Source of the DNA: Streptacidiphilus sp. ASG 303
GTDB lineage: Bacteria > Actinomycetota > Actinomycetes > Streptomycetales > Streptomycetaceae
Length of the DNA: 64,000 nt
Direction: 5' to 3'
NCBI RefSeq assembly: GCF_020991365.1
Contig: NZ_JAJLRA010000004.1
Location: 310,001-374,000 of the forward strand
Shown: positions 26,509 to 36,230 of the stretch, piece after piece
How positions within the stretch are numbered: position 1 is the stretch's first letter
Layout: each line of letters opens with the position of its first letter
Position numbers and translations under genes: made by a program
Notes under the pieces: model-generated
The model's database searches: none
Seen by the model: the letters and a program-made list of their open reading frames with translations, nothing else
Told to the model about the DNA's origin: nothing

Positions 26509-27504
26509 TCAGACGGCCGCCGGGGCCTCGGCCCGCAGGTGCCGCCGGCCCAGTGTGAAGCCGGGGTCCACCTGGGTGGCGAGGTCCACGCCGGTCCTGG
26601 CGTTGCCCCAGCTCTCGGCGTTGCGCAGGTGGAAGTGGACCGCCTGGCGGGTGTAGCGCTCCCAGTCGCGCCCGGTGTGGGCCGCGTCCGCCTCCTCCTG
26701 GAGGGTGCGCAGGACCCGGCGGTTCTCCTCCTCCAGGTCGGCCAGGCACAGGTCCGCGCCCTGGTCGAGGCGGCGGACCCAGTCGGAGTGCCCGAAGGAG
26801 GCGATGAGGTCGTCACCGGCCTCGCGCCGCAGGTAGGCGAGGTCGTCCGGGCCCTGCACCTTGTTGCCGACCACCCGGAGCGCGACGCCGTAGTCGCGGG
26901 CGTACTCCTTGTACTGCCGGTAGACGGAGACCCCCTTGCGGGTCGGCTCGGCCACCAGGAAGGTCACGTCGAAGCGGGTGAACAGGCCGGAGGCGAAGGA
27001 GTCCGAGCCCGCGGTCATGTCGACCACGGCGTACTCGCCGGGACCGTCGACGAGGTGGTTCAGGTAGAGCTCCACGGCCCCGACCTTGGAGTGGTAGCAG
27101 GACACCCCGAGGTCGTCCTCGGCGAAGGCGCCGGTGGCCATCAGTCGCACCGTGCCGCCCTCCAGGGTGACCGGGCGGGCGCACCGGTCGTACAGGGGGT
27201 TGTCCTCGTCGATGCGCACCAGGCGGGAGCCGCGGCCGGGCGGGGTGGTCTTGATCATCTGCTCGGCGGAGGCGATCCGCGGGTTGTCCCCGCGCAGGTA
27301 CTCCTTGATGTGGGGGAGTTCGCCGCCCATGGCGGGCAGTCCGGCGGCCTGCGCCTCGTCGAGCCCCAGGGCCGTGCCGAGGTGCTGGTTGATGTCGGCG
27401 TCCACGGCGACGACCGGGCGGCCGGCGGCGGCGAGGTGGCGGACGAGCAGCGACGACAGCGTGGTCTTGCCGCTGCCGCCCTTGCCGACGAAGGCGATCT
27501 TCAT
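26509..27504 (-). CDS. CooC/MinD-family ATP-binding protein
   Basis: 331 aa. MKIAFVGKGGSGKTT opens with a deviant Walker A (Lys8 and Lys13), then VVAVDADINQHLG, the switch VVDMTAGSD and the nucleotide-base motif VVGNKVQGPDD. CooC-type SIMIBI ATPases insert nickel into CO dehydrogenase or act in related maturation, but no CODH or hydrogenase gene is in the window, so the client is unknown. A conserved CYHSK cysteine could bind metal. A striking 25-bp inverted repeat covers the promoter. S. coelicolor has a similar gene at this position (from memory). Confidence 0.88.
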   Translation of the reverse strand: MKIAFVGKGGSGKTTLSSLLVRHLAAAGRPVVAVDADINQHLGTALGLDEAQAAGLPAMGGELPHIKEYLRGDNPRIASAEQMIKTTPPGRGSRLVRIDEDNPLYDRCARPVTLEGGTVRLMATGAFAEDDLGVSCYHSKVGAVELYLNHLVDGPGEYAVVDMTAGSDSFASGLFTRFDVTFLVAEPTRKGVSVYRQYKEYARDYGVALRVVGNKVQGPDDLAYLRREAGDDLIASFGHSDWVRRLDQGADLCLADLEEENRRVLRTLQEEADAAHTGRDWERYTRQAVHFHLRNAESWGNARTGVDLATQVDPGFTLGRRHLRAEAPAAV

Positions 27505-27533
27505 GGTGCGGGCTTCCGTTGGGGGCGTGGACT

Positions 27534-27558
27534 GAAGACGACAATAGTTATCGTCTTC
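27534..27558. promoter_or_regulatory. 25-bp operator-like inverted repeat upstream of the CooC-like gene
   Basis: Arms GAAGACGA (27534-27541) and TCGTCTTC (27551-27558) are perfect, and symmetry continues inward (GAAGACGACAA against TTATCGTCTTC, 10 of 11). On the minus strand the centre contains TATTGT, a good -10, so a bound protein would block transcription. No regulator is adjacent. The remaining spacer to 27874 has a 13-bp TGTCCCGGTGCGG repeat near 27755. Confidence 0.65.
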
Positions 27559-27874
27559 GATAGCGCACATGGTAGCGGTGTGGAGGCTCCGGGTGATCAC
27601 GGAAGCGCCCGATTGGTCCGAACGAGTGACGTCCCGGGCGGGTGCGGCCCGGGACCGCCCACCGCCCGGGGACCATGCAGCCGCGCGCAGCGGGCGGTCC
27701 GGCCCGGCGGCCCGCGCCCCGGCACGGCCCCCGATCCTGCGTCCCGACCCCGTGTCCCGGTGCGGTGTCCCGGTGCGGTGTCCCGCACGGCGTCCGGGTG
27801 CGGCATGGAGGCGACGCGGCGGAGTGCGGGACCCGGGGACGCCGTGTGCCCGACCGGTCCGTACGCTCGACCGC

Positions 27875-28786
27875 GTGAGCACTGCAGCTGATCCCCTCGC
27901 CCCGCTCGCCGACCTGCCCGGCGTGCCGGAGGCCGTCGCCGAGGTCCGGCGTGCCGTCGACCGGCTCTACGGACACCGGGTGATGCGCCGCCGCGCGGCC
28001 GAGGTCACCTCCGAGGCCGCCCTCCGGGGCGCCCGCGCCTCGGCCGCCCTGGACGGCGCCGACTGGCCGCTGGAGGAGGTCCGGCGGCGCACCGACTTCG
28101 GGACCGGCGCCGAGGCCCGGACCGTGGGCGGCGCGCTGCGGCTCGCCGCGGATGCCGGGCAGCTGCTGAGCGTCTGGCGCACCTCCCCGCTGCAGGTCCT
28201 GGCGCGCCTTCACCTGCTGGCCGCGGGGGACGACGCCCCGGACGTCGGGCGCCCGCGCCGGGCCGGCGAGCCGGCGGCCGAGCTGTTCCCCGCGGAGGTC
28301 GCCGCCTCCGAGACCCTCGGGGAGGCCGCCCCGGCGCCGTTCCCGGCCCCGGCCGGGCTGCCCGCCCCGCCCCCCGCCGCCGAGGCGGCGGCCCGGCTGG
28401 ACCAGCTGGCGGTGCTCCTGGCGGCACGTGCCGACCGCGCGGGCGCCGGGCCCGGCGCCCGGACCGCGCCGGCGCTGGTGACCGCCGCCGTGGTGCACGG
28501 CGAGCTGATGGTGCTGCGGCCCTTCACCTCCGGCAACGGCCTCGTGGCGCGGGGCGCGCAGCGGATCGTGCTGATCGCGGAGGGCCTCGACCCCAAGGCG
28601 ATCTGCCCGGCCGAGGTCGGTCTCGCCGAGCTCGGCACCGAGGCCTACCGCGCCGCGCTGGCCGGGTACGCCTCGGGCACCGCGGAGGGGATGGCGGCCT
28701 GGATCACCCACTGCGGGCGCGCCCTGCGCCTCGGGGTCAGGGAGAGCACCGCGGTCTGCGAGGCGATGCAGCGGGGCATGGTCTGA
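27875..28786 (+). CDS. Fic-domain-like protein with substituted catalytic histidine
   Basis: 303 aa from the GTG at 27875. The C-terminal half is recognisably Fic-like: GELMVL-R215-P-F-T-S-G-N-G-L-V-A-R aligns with the family motif HPFx(D/E)GNGRxxR. The essential His is Arg215, the acidic residue is Ser and the following Arg is Leu, so AMP transfer is unlikely. A Pro/Ala-rich linker (about 150-175) separates an N-terminal helical region. Comparable proteins occur in this position in other streptomycetes. It may serve as a binding scaffold; any enzymatic role is unsupported. Confidence 0.78.
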   Translation: MSTAADPLAPLADLPGVPEAVAEVRRAVDRLYGHRVMRRRAAEVTSEAALRGARASAALDGADWPLEEVRRRTDFGTGAEARTVGGALRLAADAGQLLSVWRTSPLQVLARLHLLAAGDDAPDVGRPRRAGEPAAELFPAEVAASETLGEAAPAPFPAPAGLPAPPPAAEAAARLDQLAVLLAARADRAGAGPGARTAPALVTAAVVHGELMVLRPFTSGNGLVARGAQRIVLIAEGLDPKAICPAEVGLAELGTEAYRAALAGYASGTAEGMAAWITHCGRALRLGVRESTAVCEAMQRGMV

Positions 28787-28889
28787 CCCGTCCGTCCGGC
28801 CTCCGGGCCGCCCGGCCCCCGCCGGGCGGGGGCGGCGCCGTCCGTTCGCGGACGGCTCCCGCGCGCGGACGGCCCCCGACACGCAATGC

Positions 28890-28916
28890 GGCGGCACCTC
28901 TCGAAGAGGTGCCGCC
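28890..28916. terminator. Hairpin terminator between the Fic-like gene and ncRNA region
   Basis: A perfect 12-bp stem (28890-28901 with 28905-28916) with a CGA loop lies 104 bp past the Fic-like stop codon. Read on the minus strand it could equally end a transcript from the adjoining intergenic region. Confidence 0.8.
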
Positions 28917-28924
28917 ACTGGCAC

Positions 28925-29230
28925 GGTCGCCGGGTGACCATGCGTGCGCCTTGTCGTGCCCATCAGGCGGGGATCTCTGCCCTCTGCCTGGTGCGGCGGC
29001 CCGGTTGGCGGGTCGGCTGCACGTGGGTGCCCGGTTCTGTGCTCGGTCCGTGGGGCCAGGACTGCGTCTGCAACGGTTCCTGAGCGGTTCCGTCGGGTCT
29101 CGCGGGCCGTTGCTTCCTTTGTAGCGCTGTTTCCGGGCGAGCGAAACCCCGGGGCCGCCGTTCTTCGCCCTCCGTCCGCCCGGGGCGGTTCTGACGGCTT
29201 TCGGGCGTTTTGCCCATCGGTCGCGTTCCC
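28925..29230. ncRNA. Candidate small-RNA locus (possible 6S-like scr3559 counterpart)
   Basis: This 300-bp stretch between two convergent genes has lower GC than any spacer around it. It has no credible reading frame, lies between two strong terminators and contains complementary segments (GCAACGG with CCGTTGC near 29065-29108; CAGGC with GCCTG near 28970-28995). In S. coelicolor a 6S-like RNA, scr3559, is reported next to SCO3559, the corresponding position. Strand and ends are unresolved. A minus-strand transcript from about 29120 ending at the 28890-28916 hairpin is the option I favour. Confidence 0.35.
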
Positions 29231-29236
29231 GCAGCC

Positions 29237-29277
29237 GCTCCCGTGCGGCGGGGCGCGGCGAGCCGCCGCACGGGAGC
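29237..29277 (-). terminator. Terminator of the HAD phosphatase gene
   Basis: GCTCCCGTGCGGCGG (29237-29251) pairs perfectly with 29263-29277, just past the stop of the minus-strand gene. Confidence 0.85.
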
Positions 29278-29283
29278 CGTGGG

Positions 29284-30144
29284 TCAGACCGTCTGCGCGC
29301 GGCGCCGGGCGCTGTACCAGACGAGGCCGGCGGCCGTGGCGGCCGCGGCGACCGCCGCTCCGGCCAGGACCGGCCCGCTGGGCACCCGGAAGGAGGGGAT
29401 CCGGCGGCGCAGCTGCACCGGTCTGCTGAACGTGAGCACCGGCCAGTCGCGGGCCAGCGCCTCGCGCCGCAGCCCCCGGTCCGGGTTGACCGCGGACGGG
29501 TGGCCCACGGCCTCCAGGAGCGGCAGGTCGGTGACCGAGTCGCTGTAGGCGTGGCAGCGGGACAGGTCGTAGTCCTCGGCCTCGGCCAGCTCCCTGATGG
29601 CGGCGGCCTTGTTCTCCCCGTAGGCGTAGTACTCGATCTCGCCCGTGTAGCGGCCGTCGCGCTCCTCCAGACGGGTGGCGATGACGTGGTCGGCGCCCAG
29701 CATCTCCCCGATCGGCCCGACGAGCTCCGAACCGGAGCTGCTGACGATGACCACGTCGCGGCCGGCCGCGTGGTGCCCCTCGATCAGCGAGGCCGCCTCG
29801 TCGTAGATCAGCGGGTCGATCAGGCCGTGCAGCGTCTCCGCCACGATCTCCCGCACCTGCTGCACGTCCCAGCCGCGGCAGAGCGCCGAGAGGTACTGGC
29901 GCATCCGCTCCATCTGGTCGTGGTCCGCGCCTCCCACCAGGAAGACGAACTGGGCGTACGAGCTCCGCAGCACGGCCCGCCGGTTGATCAGGCCGCCCCG
30001 GTAGAGGGGTCTGCTGAAGGCGAGTGCGCTCGACTTGGCGATGATGGTCTTGTCGAGGTCGAAGAAGGCTGCGGTACGGGTCGGGCGAGGCGTCCGGAAA
30101 GCGTGCTCCTCCGGGCCTGCTGGGGGTTCGGCCTGGTTCTCCAC
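29284..30144 (-). CDS. HAD-IB family phosphatase (SerB-like) with C-terminal membrane anchor
   Basis: 286 aa from the GTG at 30144. HAD motif I is F-D-L-D-K-T (residues about 28-33). Motif II is IVSSSGSELV, and motifs III/IV follow with K in YGENKAAAI and D-S-V-T-D-L-P-L-L. A single C-terminal helix (VLAGAAVAAAATAAGLVWY) would tether it to the membrane. The mycobacterial neighbour of the tad cluster is the similar Rv3661; streptomycete annotations link it to morphological differentiation. No Shine-Dalgarno is seen, and TATCCT ending 7 nt before the GTG suggests a leaderless mRNA. The substrate is unknown. Confidence 0.9.
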   Translation of the reverse strand: MENQAEPPAGPEEHAFRTPRPTRTAAFFDLDKTIIAKSSALAFSRPLYRGGLINRRAVLRSSYAQFVFLVGGADHDQMERMRQYLSALCRGWDVQQVREIVAETLHGLIDPLIYDEAASLIEGHHAAGRDVVIVSSSGSELVGPIGEMLGADHVIATRLEERDGRYTGEIEYYAYGENKAAAIRELAEAEDYDLSRCHAYSDSVTDLPLLEAVGHPSAVNPDRGLRREALARDWPVLTFSRPVQLRRRIPSFRVPSGPVLAGAAVAAAATAAGLVWYSARRRAQTV

Positions 30145-30257
30145 GGGGTCGAGGATAGGGGGCCGCCATTCGGCGTACTCCCGGGCACGCGGGTTTGTGT
30201 TTCGGGGCCCTCGGGTACACCATGGAAGTCACGGATCGTTCGCGACCGTGCTAACCC

Positions 30258-30330
30258 GGTCCGACTCCTCCCCCCCGAGTCGGCCGAGGATGACGACCCC
30301 CGCTCTCCCCCCCGGCGGGGGTCGTCGCAT
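30258..30330 (+). ncRNA. 6C RNA
   Basis: Two consecutive hairpins with C-rich loops define this motif. The first is CCGACTC, a loop of C-T then seven C, and GAGTCGG (30261-30283). The second is GACGACCCCCGC, a loop TCT then seven C and G, and GCGGGGGTCGTC (30292-30326). The actinobacterial 6C RNA family has exactly two stems with at least six C in each loop. In M. tuberculosis it (B11) lies between Rv3660c and Rv3661, the same two flanking genes as here, on the strand of the tad genes. It acts as a trans sRNA pairing with G-rich mRNA regions. Confidence 0.88.
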
Positions 30331-30823
30331 GTCCGGATGCGTTCGGTCCGCCCGCCTCCCCGCTCCGCGCCTGCAGGCCGCCGCCGCGCGCAGGCCCACC
30401 AGCCGTCACTTTGCGTAGCTGCCTGCCTGGTACTGGTGTGTGCGCCGTACCGGCCGGCCCGCCTTCCCGCCGCCCGCCGGGCACCCTCCGTCGTTCCGGG
30501 CCCGTCGGCCGTCCCCGCCGCCGTGCACCCCGCCCGCCCTCCTCCACTTCCGCACCCGTGCGTCCCGCCGCCCGCCGACCGGCCTGTTGACCACCGACCG
30601 GGCCGCGAACCGGCATCGACCGGTGGGACGAGCAGCACCCGGCAGGGGTTCCCCGCGGCCGGCCGGCGGCACGGAGATCACCCGGGAGGGTGAGCCCCGT
30701 TTTCCACAGCCCGGCGTTTTCCCCAGCCCGTGGACCGCTGCTGGCGGCGGTGTGCGGCCGGTCCCACCGTGGAGTCCCGCGGACCGGCCGGTCCGCGGGG
30801 AACCGCCACACGGGGAGACGACC
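30331..30823. promoter_or_regulatory. Control region of the tad-like cluster
   Basis: About 490 bp with no convincing gene. A 17-bp direct repeat begins GTTTTCC(A/C)CAGCCC at 30699 and 30716; TTTTCCACA inside it is one base from the Streptomyces DnaA box TTGTCCACA. A GGGGAGA ribosome site at 30812 precedes the tadZ-like start. The rest is GC-rich sequence. Confidence 0.4.
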
Positions 30824-31932
30824 ATGGCCGAGCCGTCGACGCACCACGGACCCTCCGGGATCCCCCCGGTCACCGGACCACTGATCATCAGCGGGGACGA
30901 GGAGCTGGTCGAGCGCCTGCTCAGGATCTGCACCGCGGCGGGCGCCGAGCCGGTCGTGGTACGGGGTGCGCCGCCGACCCGGCGCCAGTGGGAGAGCGCG
31001 CCGCTCGCCCTGGTCGGCGACGACCTCGCCGGGTGCTGCTCCGACCTGCCGCGCCGCGAGGGGGTGCTGCTCATCGGCCGGGACCTCGACGACTGCGAGG
31101 TGTGGGTGCGGGCGGTCGGCGTGGGCGCCGACCACGTGCTCTTCCTGCCCGACGCGGAGACGTGGCTGCTGGACCGCATCGCGGACGCCGCCGAGGGGGT
31201 GGGAGCCCACGCGCTGACCGTCGCCGTGCTCGGCGGCCGGGGAGGTGCCGGCGCCTCCACGCTCGCCTGCGCGCTCGCCGTGACCGCCGCCCGCGAGGGG
31301 CACCGCACCATGCTCATCGACGGGGATCCGCTCGGCGGCGGCCTCGACGTGCTGCTCGGCGGCGAGGGAGCCTCCGGGCTCCGCTGGCCGGACCTCGCCG
31401 GCTCCCGGGGCCGGGTCAACGGCCACGAACTGGAGAAGGCGCTTCCCAGCCTGCACCGCCTCGCCGCCCTCTCGTGGGACCGCAGCGACATCCTCGCCAT
31501 CCCGCCCGACGCCATGCGCTCCGTGCTGGCCGCCGCGCGCCGACGCGGCGGGCTGGTCGTCCTCGACCTCCCCCGCCACCTCGACCCCGCCGCCGCGGAG
31601 GCACTGGAGCAGGCCGACACCGGCCTGCTGGTCGTACCGGCGGAACTGCGGGCCGTGGCGGCGGCGGGCCGCGTCGCCGCCGCGGCCCGGATGCGGCTCT
31701 CCGACCTGCGGGCCGTGGTCCGGACGCCCGCCTGCCCCGGGCTCGACGCCGCAGAGGTCGCCCGCGGCCTTCGGATGGACCTGGCGGGCGAGCTGCCCGG
31801 CGAGCCGGGCCTGGCCGCGGACGTCGAGCGGGGGACCCCGCCGGGACTGCGCGAGAGAGGACCGCTCGCCCGGTTCTGCTCGGCGTTCCTTGCTCGGGCC
31901 GTGCCGCCGGCCGCCGGCCGGAGTGCGGTCGC

Positions 31933-31936
<4 letters not shown>
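30824..31936 (+). CDS. TadZ/CpaE-like (septum-site-determining-like) ATPase
   Basis: 370 aa from the ATG at 30824, with GGGGAGA upstream. An N-terminal receiver-like region (LIISGDEELVERLLRI) precedes a MinD-type ATPase domain with VLGGRGGAGASTLACALA near residue 144. That P-loop is degenerate (GGAGAST instead of GKGGxGKT), as in Ssd/TadZ relatives. D-G-D-P-L-G-G-G-L-D follows. Such proteins position Flp/Tad pilus machines; the mycobacterial Ssd (Rv3660c) affects septum formation. It heads a seven-gene operon, its stop overlapping the next start (ATGA). Confidence 0.88.
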
Positions 31937-33392
<1,456 letters not shown>

Positions 33393-33396
<4 letters not shown>

Positions 33397-34313
33397 CCGC
33401 CGGTGCCGGGCTGCCCTGGGCGGCGCTGCTGGGCCTGTCCGCCGTGGGGGCCCACCGTGCCGTGGTCCGTCGCGGGCGCATCCGGCGGCGCCTCCTCGGC
33501 GGCGGTGCCCCGGCGGGCGGCGGCCCGGGGGGCGGGGTGTCCGGTCCCGCGCCGGAGCGGTGGACCGCCGCTCTCGGCCGCGGCGTCCGGCACCTCCGGT
33601 GGACGGCGCCCGAACTCCTGCTCCTGCCCGTCGGCCTCCTCGTCGGCTGGGCGCTCCGCTCACCCGTCCCGCTGCTGGGGGGAGCGGCCGCCCTGCGGCC
33701 GGTGCGGCGGTGGCGGCTCGGCCTGCACGAACGCCGCCGCCGGGACCGGCGGGAGGCCGCCGTCGTGGAACTGTGCACCGCCCTCGCCGCCGGACTGCGC
33801 ACCGGAGCGGTGCCCGACCGGGCCATGGCCTCCGTGACGGCGCCGGGCGGACCCTCCCACCGGGTGCTGTGCCGCGCCGGCCTCGACACCACCGTCCTGC
33901 TGGCGGCCGCACGCTTCGCCGGAGACGTGCCGGAGGCCCTGCGCCGGACGGCCCGGCTCCCCGGAGCGGGCGGTGCGGCGGCGATCGCGGCCTGCTGGCA
34001 GGTGGCGTCCGACAGCGGGGCCGGCCTGGCCGACGCCCTCGACCGGGTGGCGGAGGCGCTGCGCGCCGACCGTGCGCTGCGGGAGACCGTCCGGGGTGAG
34101 CTGGCCGGTCCGCGGACGACGGCGGCGCTGCTCGCCGTGCTCCCGGCGGTCGGCCTGCTGCTGGGCGGTGCCCTCGGCGCCGATCCGCTGCACATGCTGC
34201 TGCACACGCCCGCGGGGTTGGGCTGCCTCGTCGCGGGCGCGGCCCTGGAGGCGGCCGGACTCCTCTGGACGGCCCGGATCGTGCGTGCGGCGGAGGGCGT
34301 GGAGGCGTGCTGA
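33393..34313 (+). CDS. TadB-like membrane platform protein
   Basis: 306 aa from the GTG at 33393, overlapping the TadA stop (GTGA). Membrane helices lie near the start (about 8-22), around 68-95 and at the C-terminus (LLAVLPAVGLLLGGALGA and GLGCLVAGAALEAAGLLWT). Between them is the cytoplasmic type II secretion F-like helical domain (ELCTALAAGLRTGAVPDRAM, then ACWQVASDSGAGLADALDRV). It should form the inner-membrane platform with TadC. Sequence between helices is Arg-rich, consistent with positive-inside topology. Confidence 0.87.
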
Positions 34314-34361
34314 CCACCCGAGCCGAGCGGGATGTGCCCCGCTGCAAGGAGGGATTCCCTG

Positions 34362-35261
34362 ATGAGTGCTCAGTTCGCTGCCGTCGCGGCAGCGCCGGCC
34401 GCCGTGTGGGTCCTGGTCCGTGCCGGGGAAGCCGTACGGCGGCCCCGACGGCCCCGACGGCCCCGACGGTCCCGGCGGGAGGGACGGAGTCGGACGGCCG
34501 TGTCGGACGGCGTCACCGCCGGGAAGGGGCGCCCTTCGAGGGGGCGGCCGCGCGCTCTGCGGTTCCGGCCGTGGCCGTGGCGCGGCACAGGACCCACGAG
34601 GGGGGCGGCGAGAGGCCCCGCAGGGCCGCCCGGGGCAACCGAGCCGGACGCGGACCGCAACCGGCTCCGCCGCACGGCGCCCGTGGCTGCGGGGGTCTGC
34701 GTGGCCCTGCTGGTCGGCGGCGCGGCAGGTGTCCTGGCCGGCGCCGTGGCGGGGTTCGCCCTGCAGTGGGGGCTGCGGAGGCTGTCGTCGAGGGGCGCGG
34801 ACGCCCCCGACCCCCGCCTGGAGGCGCAGCTGCCGCTGACGGCGGAACTGCTGGCCGCCTGCCTGGGGGCCTCGGGGATCCCCGCCGAGGCCGCGGCAGC
34901 CGTGTCCCGGGCGGTGGGGTCCCCGATGCGGGAACGCCTGGCCGCGGTGGCCGCCGGGCTGCGCATGGGGGCCGAGCCGTCCGACTGCTGGAGCCGGGCT
35001 GCCGCCGACTGTCCCGGACTGGCGCCGCTGGGCCGCTGCCTGTCAGCGGCCGACACCGACGGAGCGCCCCCGGTGGCCACCCTCACCCGGCTGGCACGGG
35101 AGCAGCGTGCGGCCGCGGTCCGGGCAGCGGCCGTACGCACCCGGAGGGCCGGAGTCCTTGCGACGGCACCGCTGGGCGTGTGCTTCCTGCCCGCCTTCGT
35201 CCTCGTCGGCGTCGTACCGGTGGTCGCCGGGCTCGCCTCTACCTTCCTCGCGCCGCGGTGA
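34362..35261 (+). CDS. TadC-like membrane platform protein
   Basis: 299 aa from the ATG at 34362, with AAGGAGGG 8 nt upstream. A Pro/Arg repeat segment (RRPRRPRRPRRSRR, near residue 24) lies between the first helix and a pair of helices near 115-140. The T2SF-like cytoplasmic domain follows (LTAELLAACLGASGIPAEAAAAV, split here by a conserved Gly), then a C-terminal hydrophobic pair ending in PVVAGLASTFL. It pairs with the TadB-like protein. The stop is 236 bp before the pilin-like gene, a gap holding 17-bp repeats. Confidence 0.83.
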   Translation: MSAQFAAVAAAPAAVWVLVRAGEAVRRPRRPRRPRRSRREGRSRTAVSDGVTAGKGRPSRGRPRALRFRPWPWRGTGPTRGAARGPAGPPGATEPDADRNRLRRTAPVAAGVCVALLVGGAAGVLAGAVAGFALQWGLRRLSSRGADAPDPRLEAQLPLTAELLAACLGASGIPAEAAAAVSRAVGSPMRERLAAVAAGLRMGAEPSDCWSRAAADCPGLAPLGRCLSAADTDGAPPVATLTRLAREQRAAAVRAAAVRTRRAGVLATAPLGVCFLPAFVLVGVVPVVAGLASTFLAPR

Positions 35262-35405
35262 AGCCCCGTGGCCCGGCCGGACCGGGCCCGCCCCTCTCCC
35301 GCCCGCCGCGACCGCCGTCTTCCTCCCGCCCGACGGCCGCCCGTCCGTCCCGCGGATCCGCCCCGTCCGACCGGAGCACCCGGGCCGCTCACCGCACGGT
35401 CCGAT

Positions 35406-35489
35406 CACCCCGCCGTCCGAGTCACCGCACTGCCCGACCACCCCGCCATCCGAGTCACCCCGCCATCCGAGTCACCCCGCCGTCCGAGG
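35406..35489. repeat. 17-bp repeats upstream of the pilin-like gene
   Basis: One isolated copy (35406-35422) and three contiguous copies (35439-35489) of CACCCCGCC(G/A)TCCGAGT; the last ends in the pilin-like ribosome site. Thirteen of 17 positions match the rotated unit at 19625-19726. Confidence 0.95.
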
Positions 35490-35497
35490 AGGACACC

Positions 35498-35797
35498 ATG
35501 ACCGCCCTTCCCGCCCGCATTCCCGCCCCCCGCGTTCCCGCGCCCCGCAGGCCGCTGTCGCAGCTGCCCCGCATCACGCCGGCCCGGCGGGCCCGTGTCC
35601 CGCTGCCGCGACGGTTCGCCGCCTCGGCCCGCCGGGCGGCCGCCCGCCCGGACGCCGGGATGACCACCGCCGAGTACGCGGTGGGGACGGTGGCGGCCTG
35701 CGGATTCGCCGCAGTGCTCTACAAGGTCGTGACCAGCGACACGGTCAGTGCCGCCCTCGCCAAACTCGTCCAGCGGGCACTCGATGCGGCGTTCTGA
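35498..35797 (+). CDS. Flp-pilin-like protein (DUF4244 type)
   Basis: 99 aa, with GAGGAGGA just upstream. A 54-residue basic Pro/Arg leader ends in G54, followed by M-T-T-A-E59-Y-A-V and a single hydrophobic helix (about 60-80). Glycine before the cleavage point and Glu at +5 are the class III/type IV prepilin rules, so this is likely the pilus or pseudopilus subunit of the cluster. The leader is far longer than the 5-20 residues of ordinary Flp prepilins. No prepilin peptidase gene is in the window. Confidence 0.85.
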   Translation: MTALPARIPAPRVPAPRRPLSQLPRITPARRARVPLPRRFAASARRAAARPDAGMTTAEYAVGTVAACGFAAVLYKVVTSDTVSAALAKLVQRALDAAF

Positions 35798-36230
35798 TCC
35801 CCACTGCTCCCGCCGCTCCCGCAGCGCCCGTCCCGCCCGCCGTACGTGGCGGGAGGGCGGGTACGCGACCGCCGAGACGGCGGTCGCCCTTCCGGCGCTC
35901 GTCCTGCTCGCCGCGATGCTCGTCTGGGGCGTGCTGGCGGCCGCCGCCCAGATCCGGTGTGTGGACGCCGCACGGGTGGGTGCGCGCGCCGCCGCGCGTG
36001 GCGAGGAGGACACGGCCGTGCTCGCGGCCGTACGCCGGGCCGCCCCGGTCGGCGCCGAGGTCCGCCTGGTCCGCGGGGCGGAGACCGTCCGGGTGGCGGT
36101 CACCGCCTCCTTCGGGGGGCCTGGAGGCCTGGCGGGGGTGCTGTCGGTCCGGACGGCTGCCGATGCGGTGGCCGCCCGGGAGGACCTGCCGCCGCAGGCG
36201 CCTCCCGTCGCGGACGGGGGTGCGCCGTGA
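35784..36230 (+). CDS. TadE-like pseudopilin protein
   Basis: 148 aa from the ATG at 35784, overlapping the previous gene by 14 nt. After a basic Ser/Arg start comes G-Y-A-T-A-E-T-A-V with a hydrophobic helix (LPALVLLAAMLVWGVLAAAA), a TadE-type N-terminus with Glu at +5 of a possible prepilin cleavage site. The remainder is a small extracytoplasmic domain (RCVDAARVGARAAARGEE, then VRVAVTASF). It is probably a minor pseudopilin. The gene is coupled to the TadG-like gene by a GTGA overlap. Confidence 0.85.
   Translation: MRRSDPHCSRRSRSARPARRTWREGGYATAETAVALPALVLLAAMLVWGVLAAAAQIRCVDAARVGARAAARGEEDTAVLAAVRRAAPVGAEVRLVRGAETVRVAVTASFGGPGGLAGVLSVRTAADAVAAREDLPPQAPPVADGGAP

Noticed and set aside
26509-27504. 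Nickel insertion protein of a CO dehydrogenase operon
   Set aside because: The ATPase is CooC-like, but no CO dehydrogenase, hydrogenase or nickel transporter gene lies in the window, so only the family is claimed.
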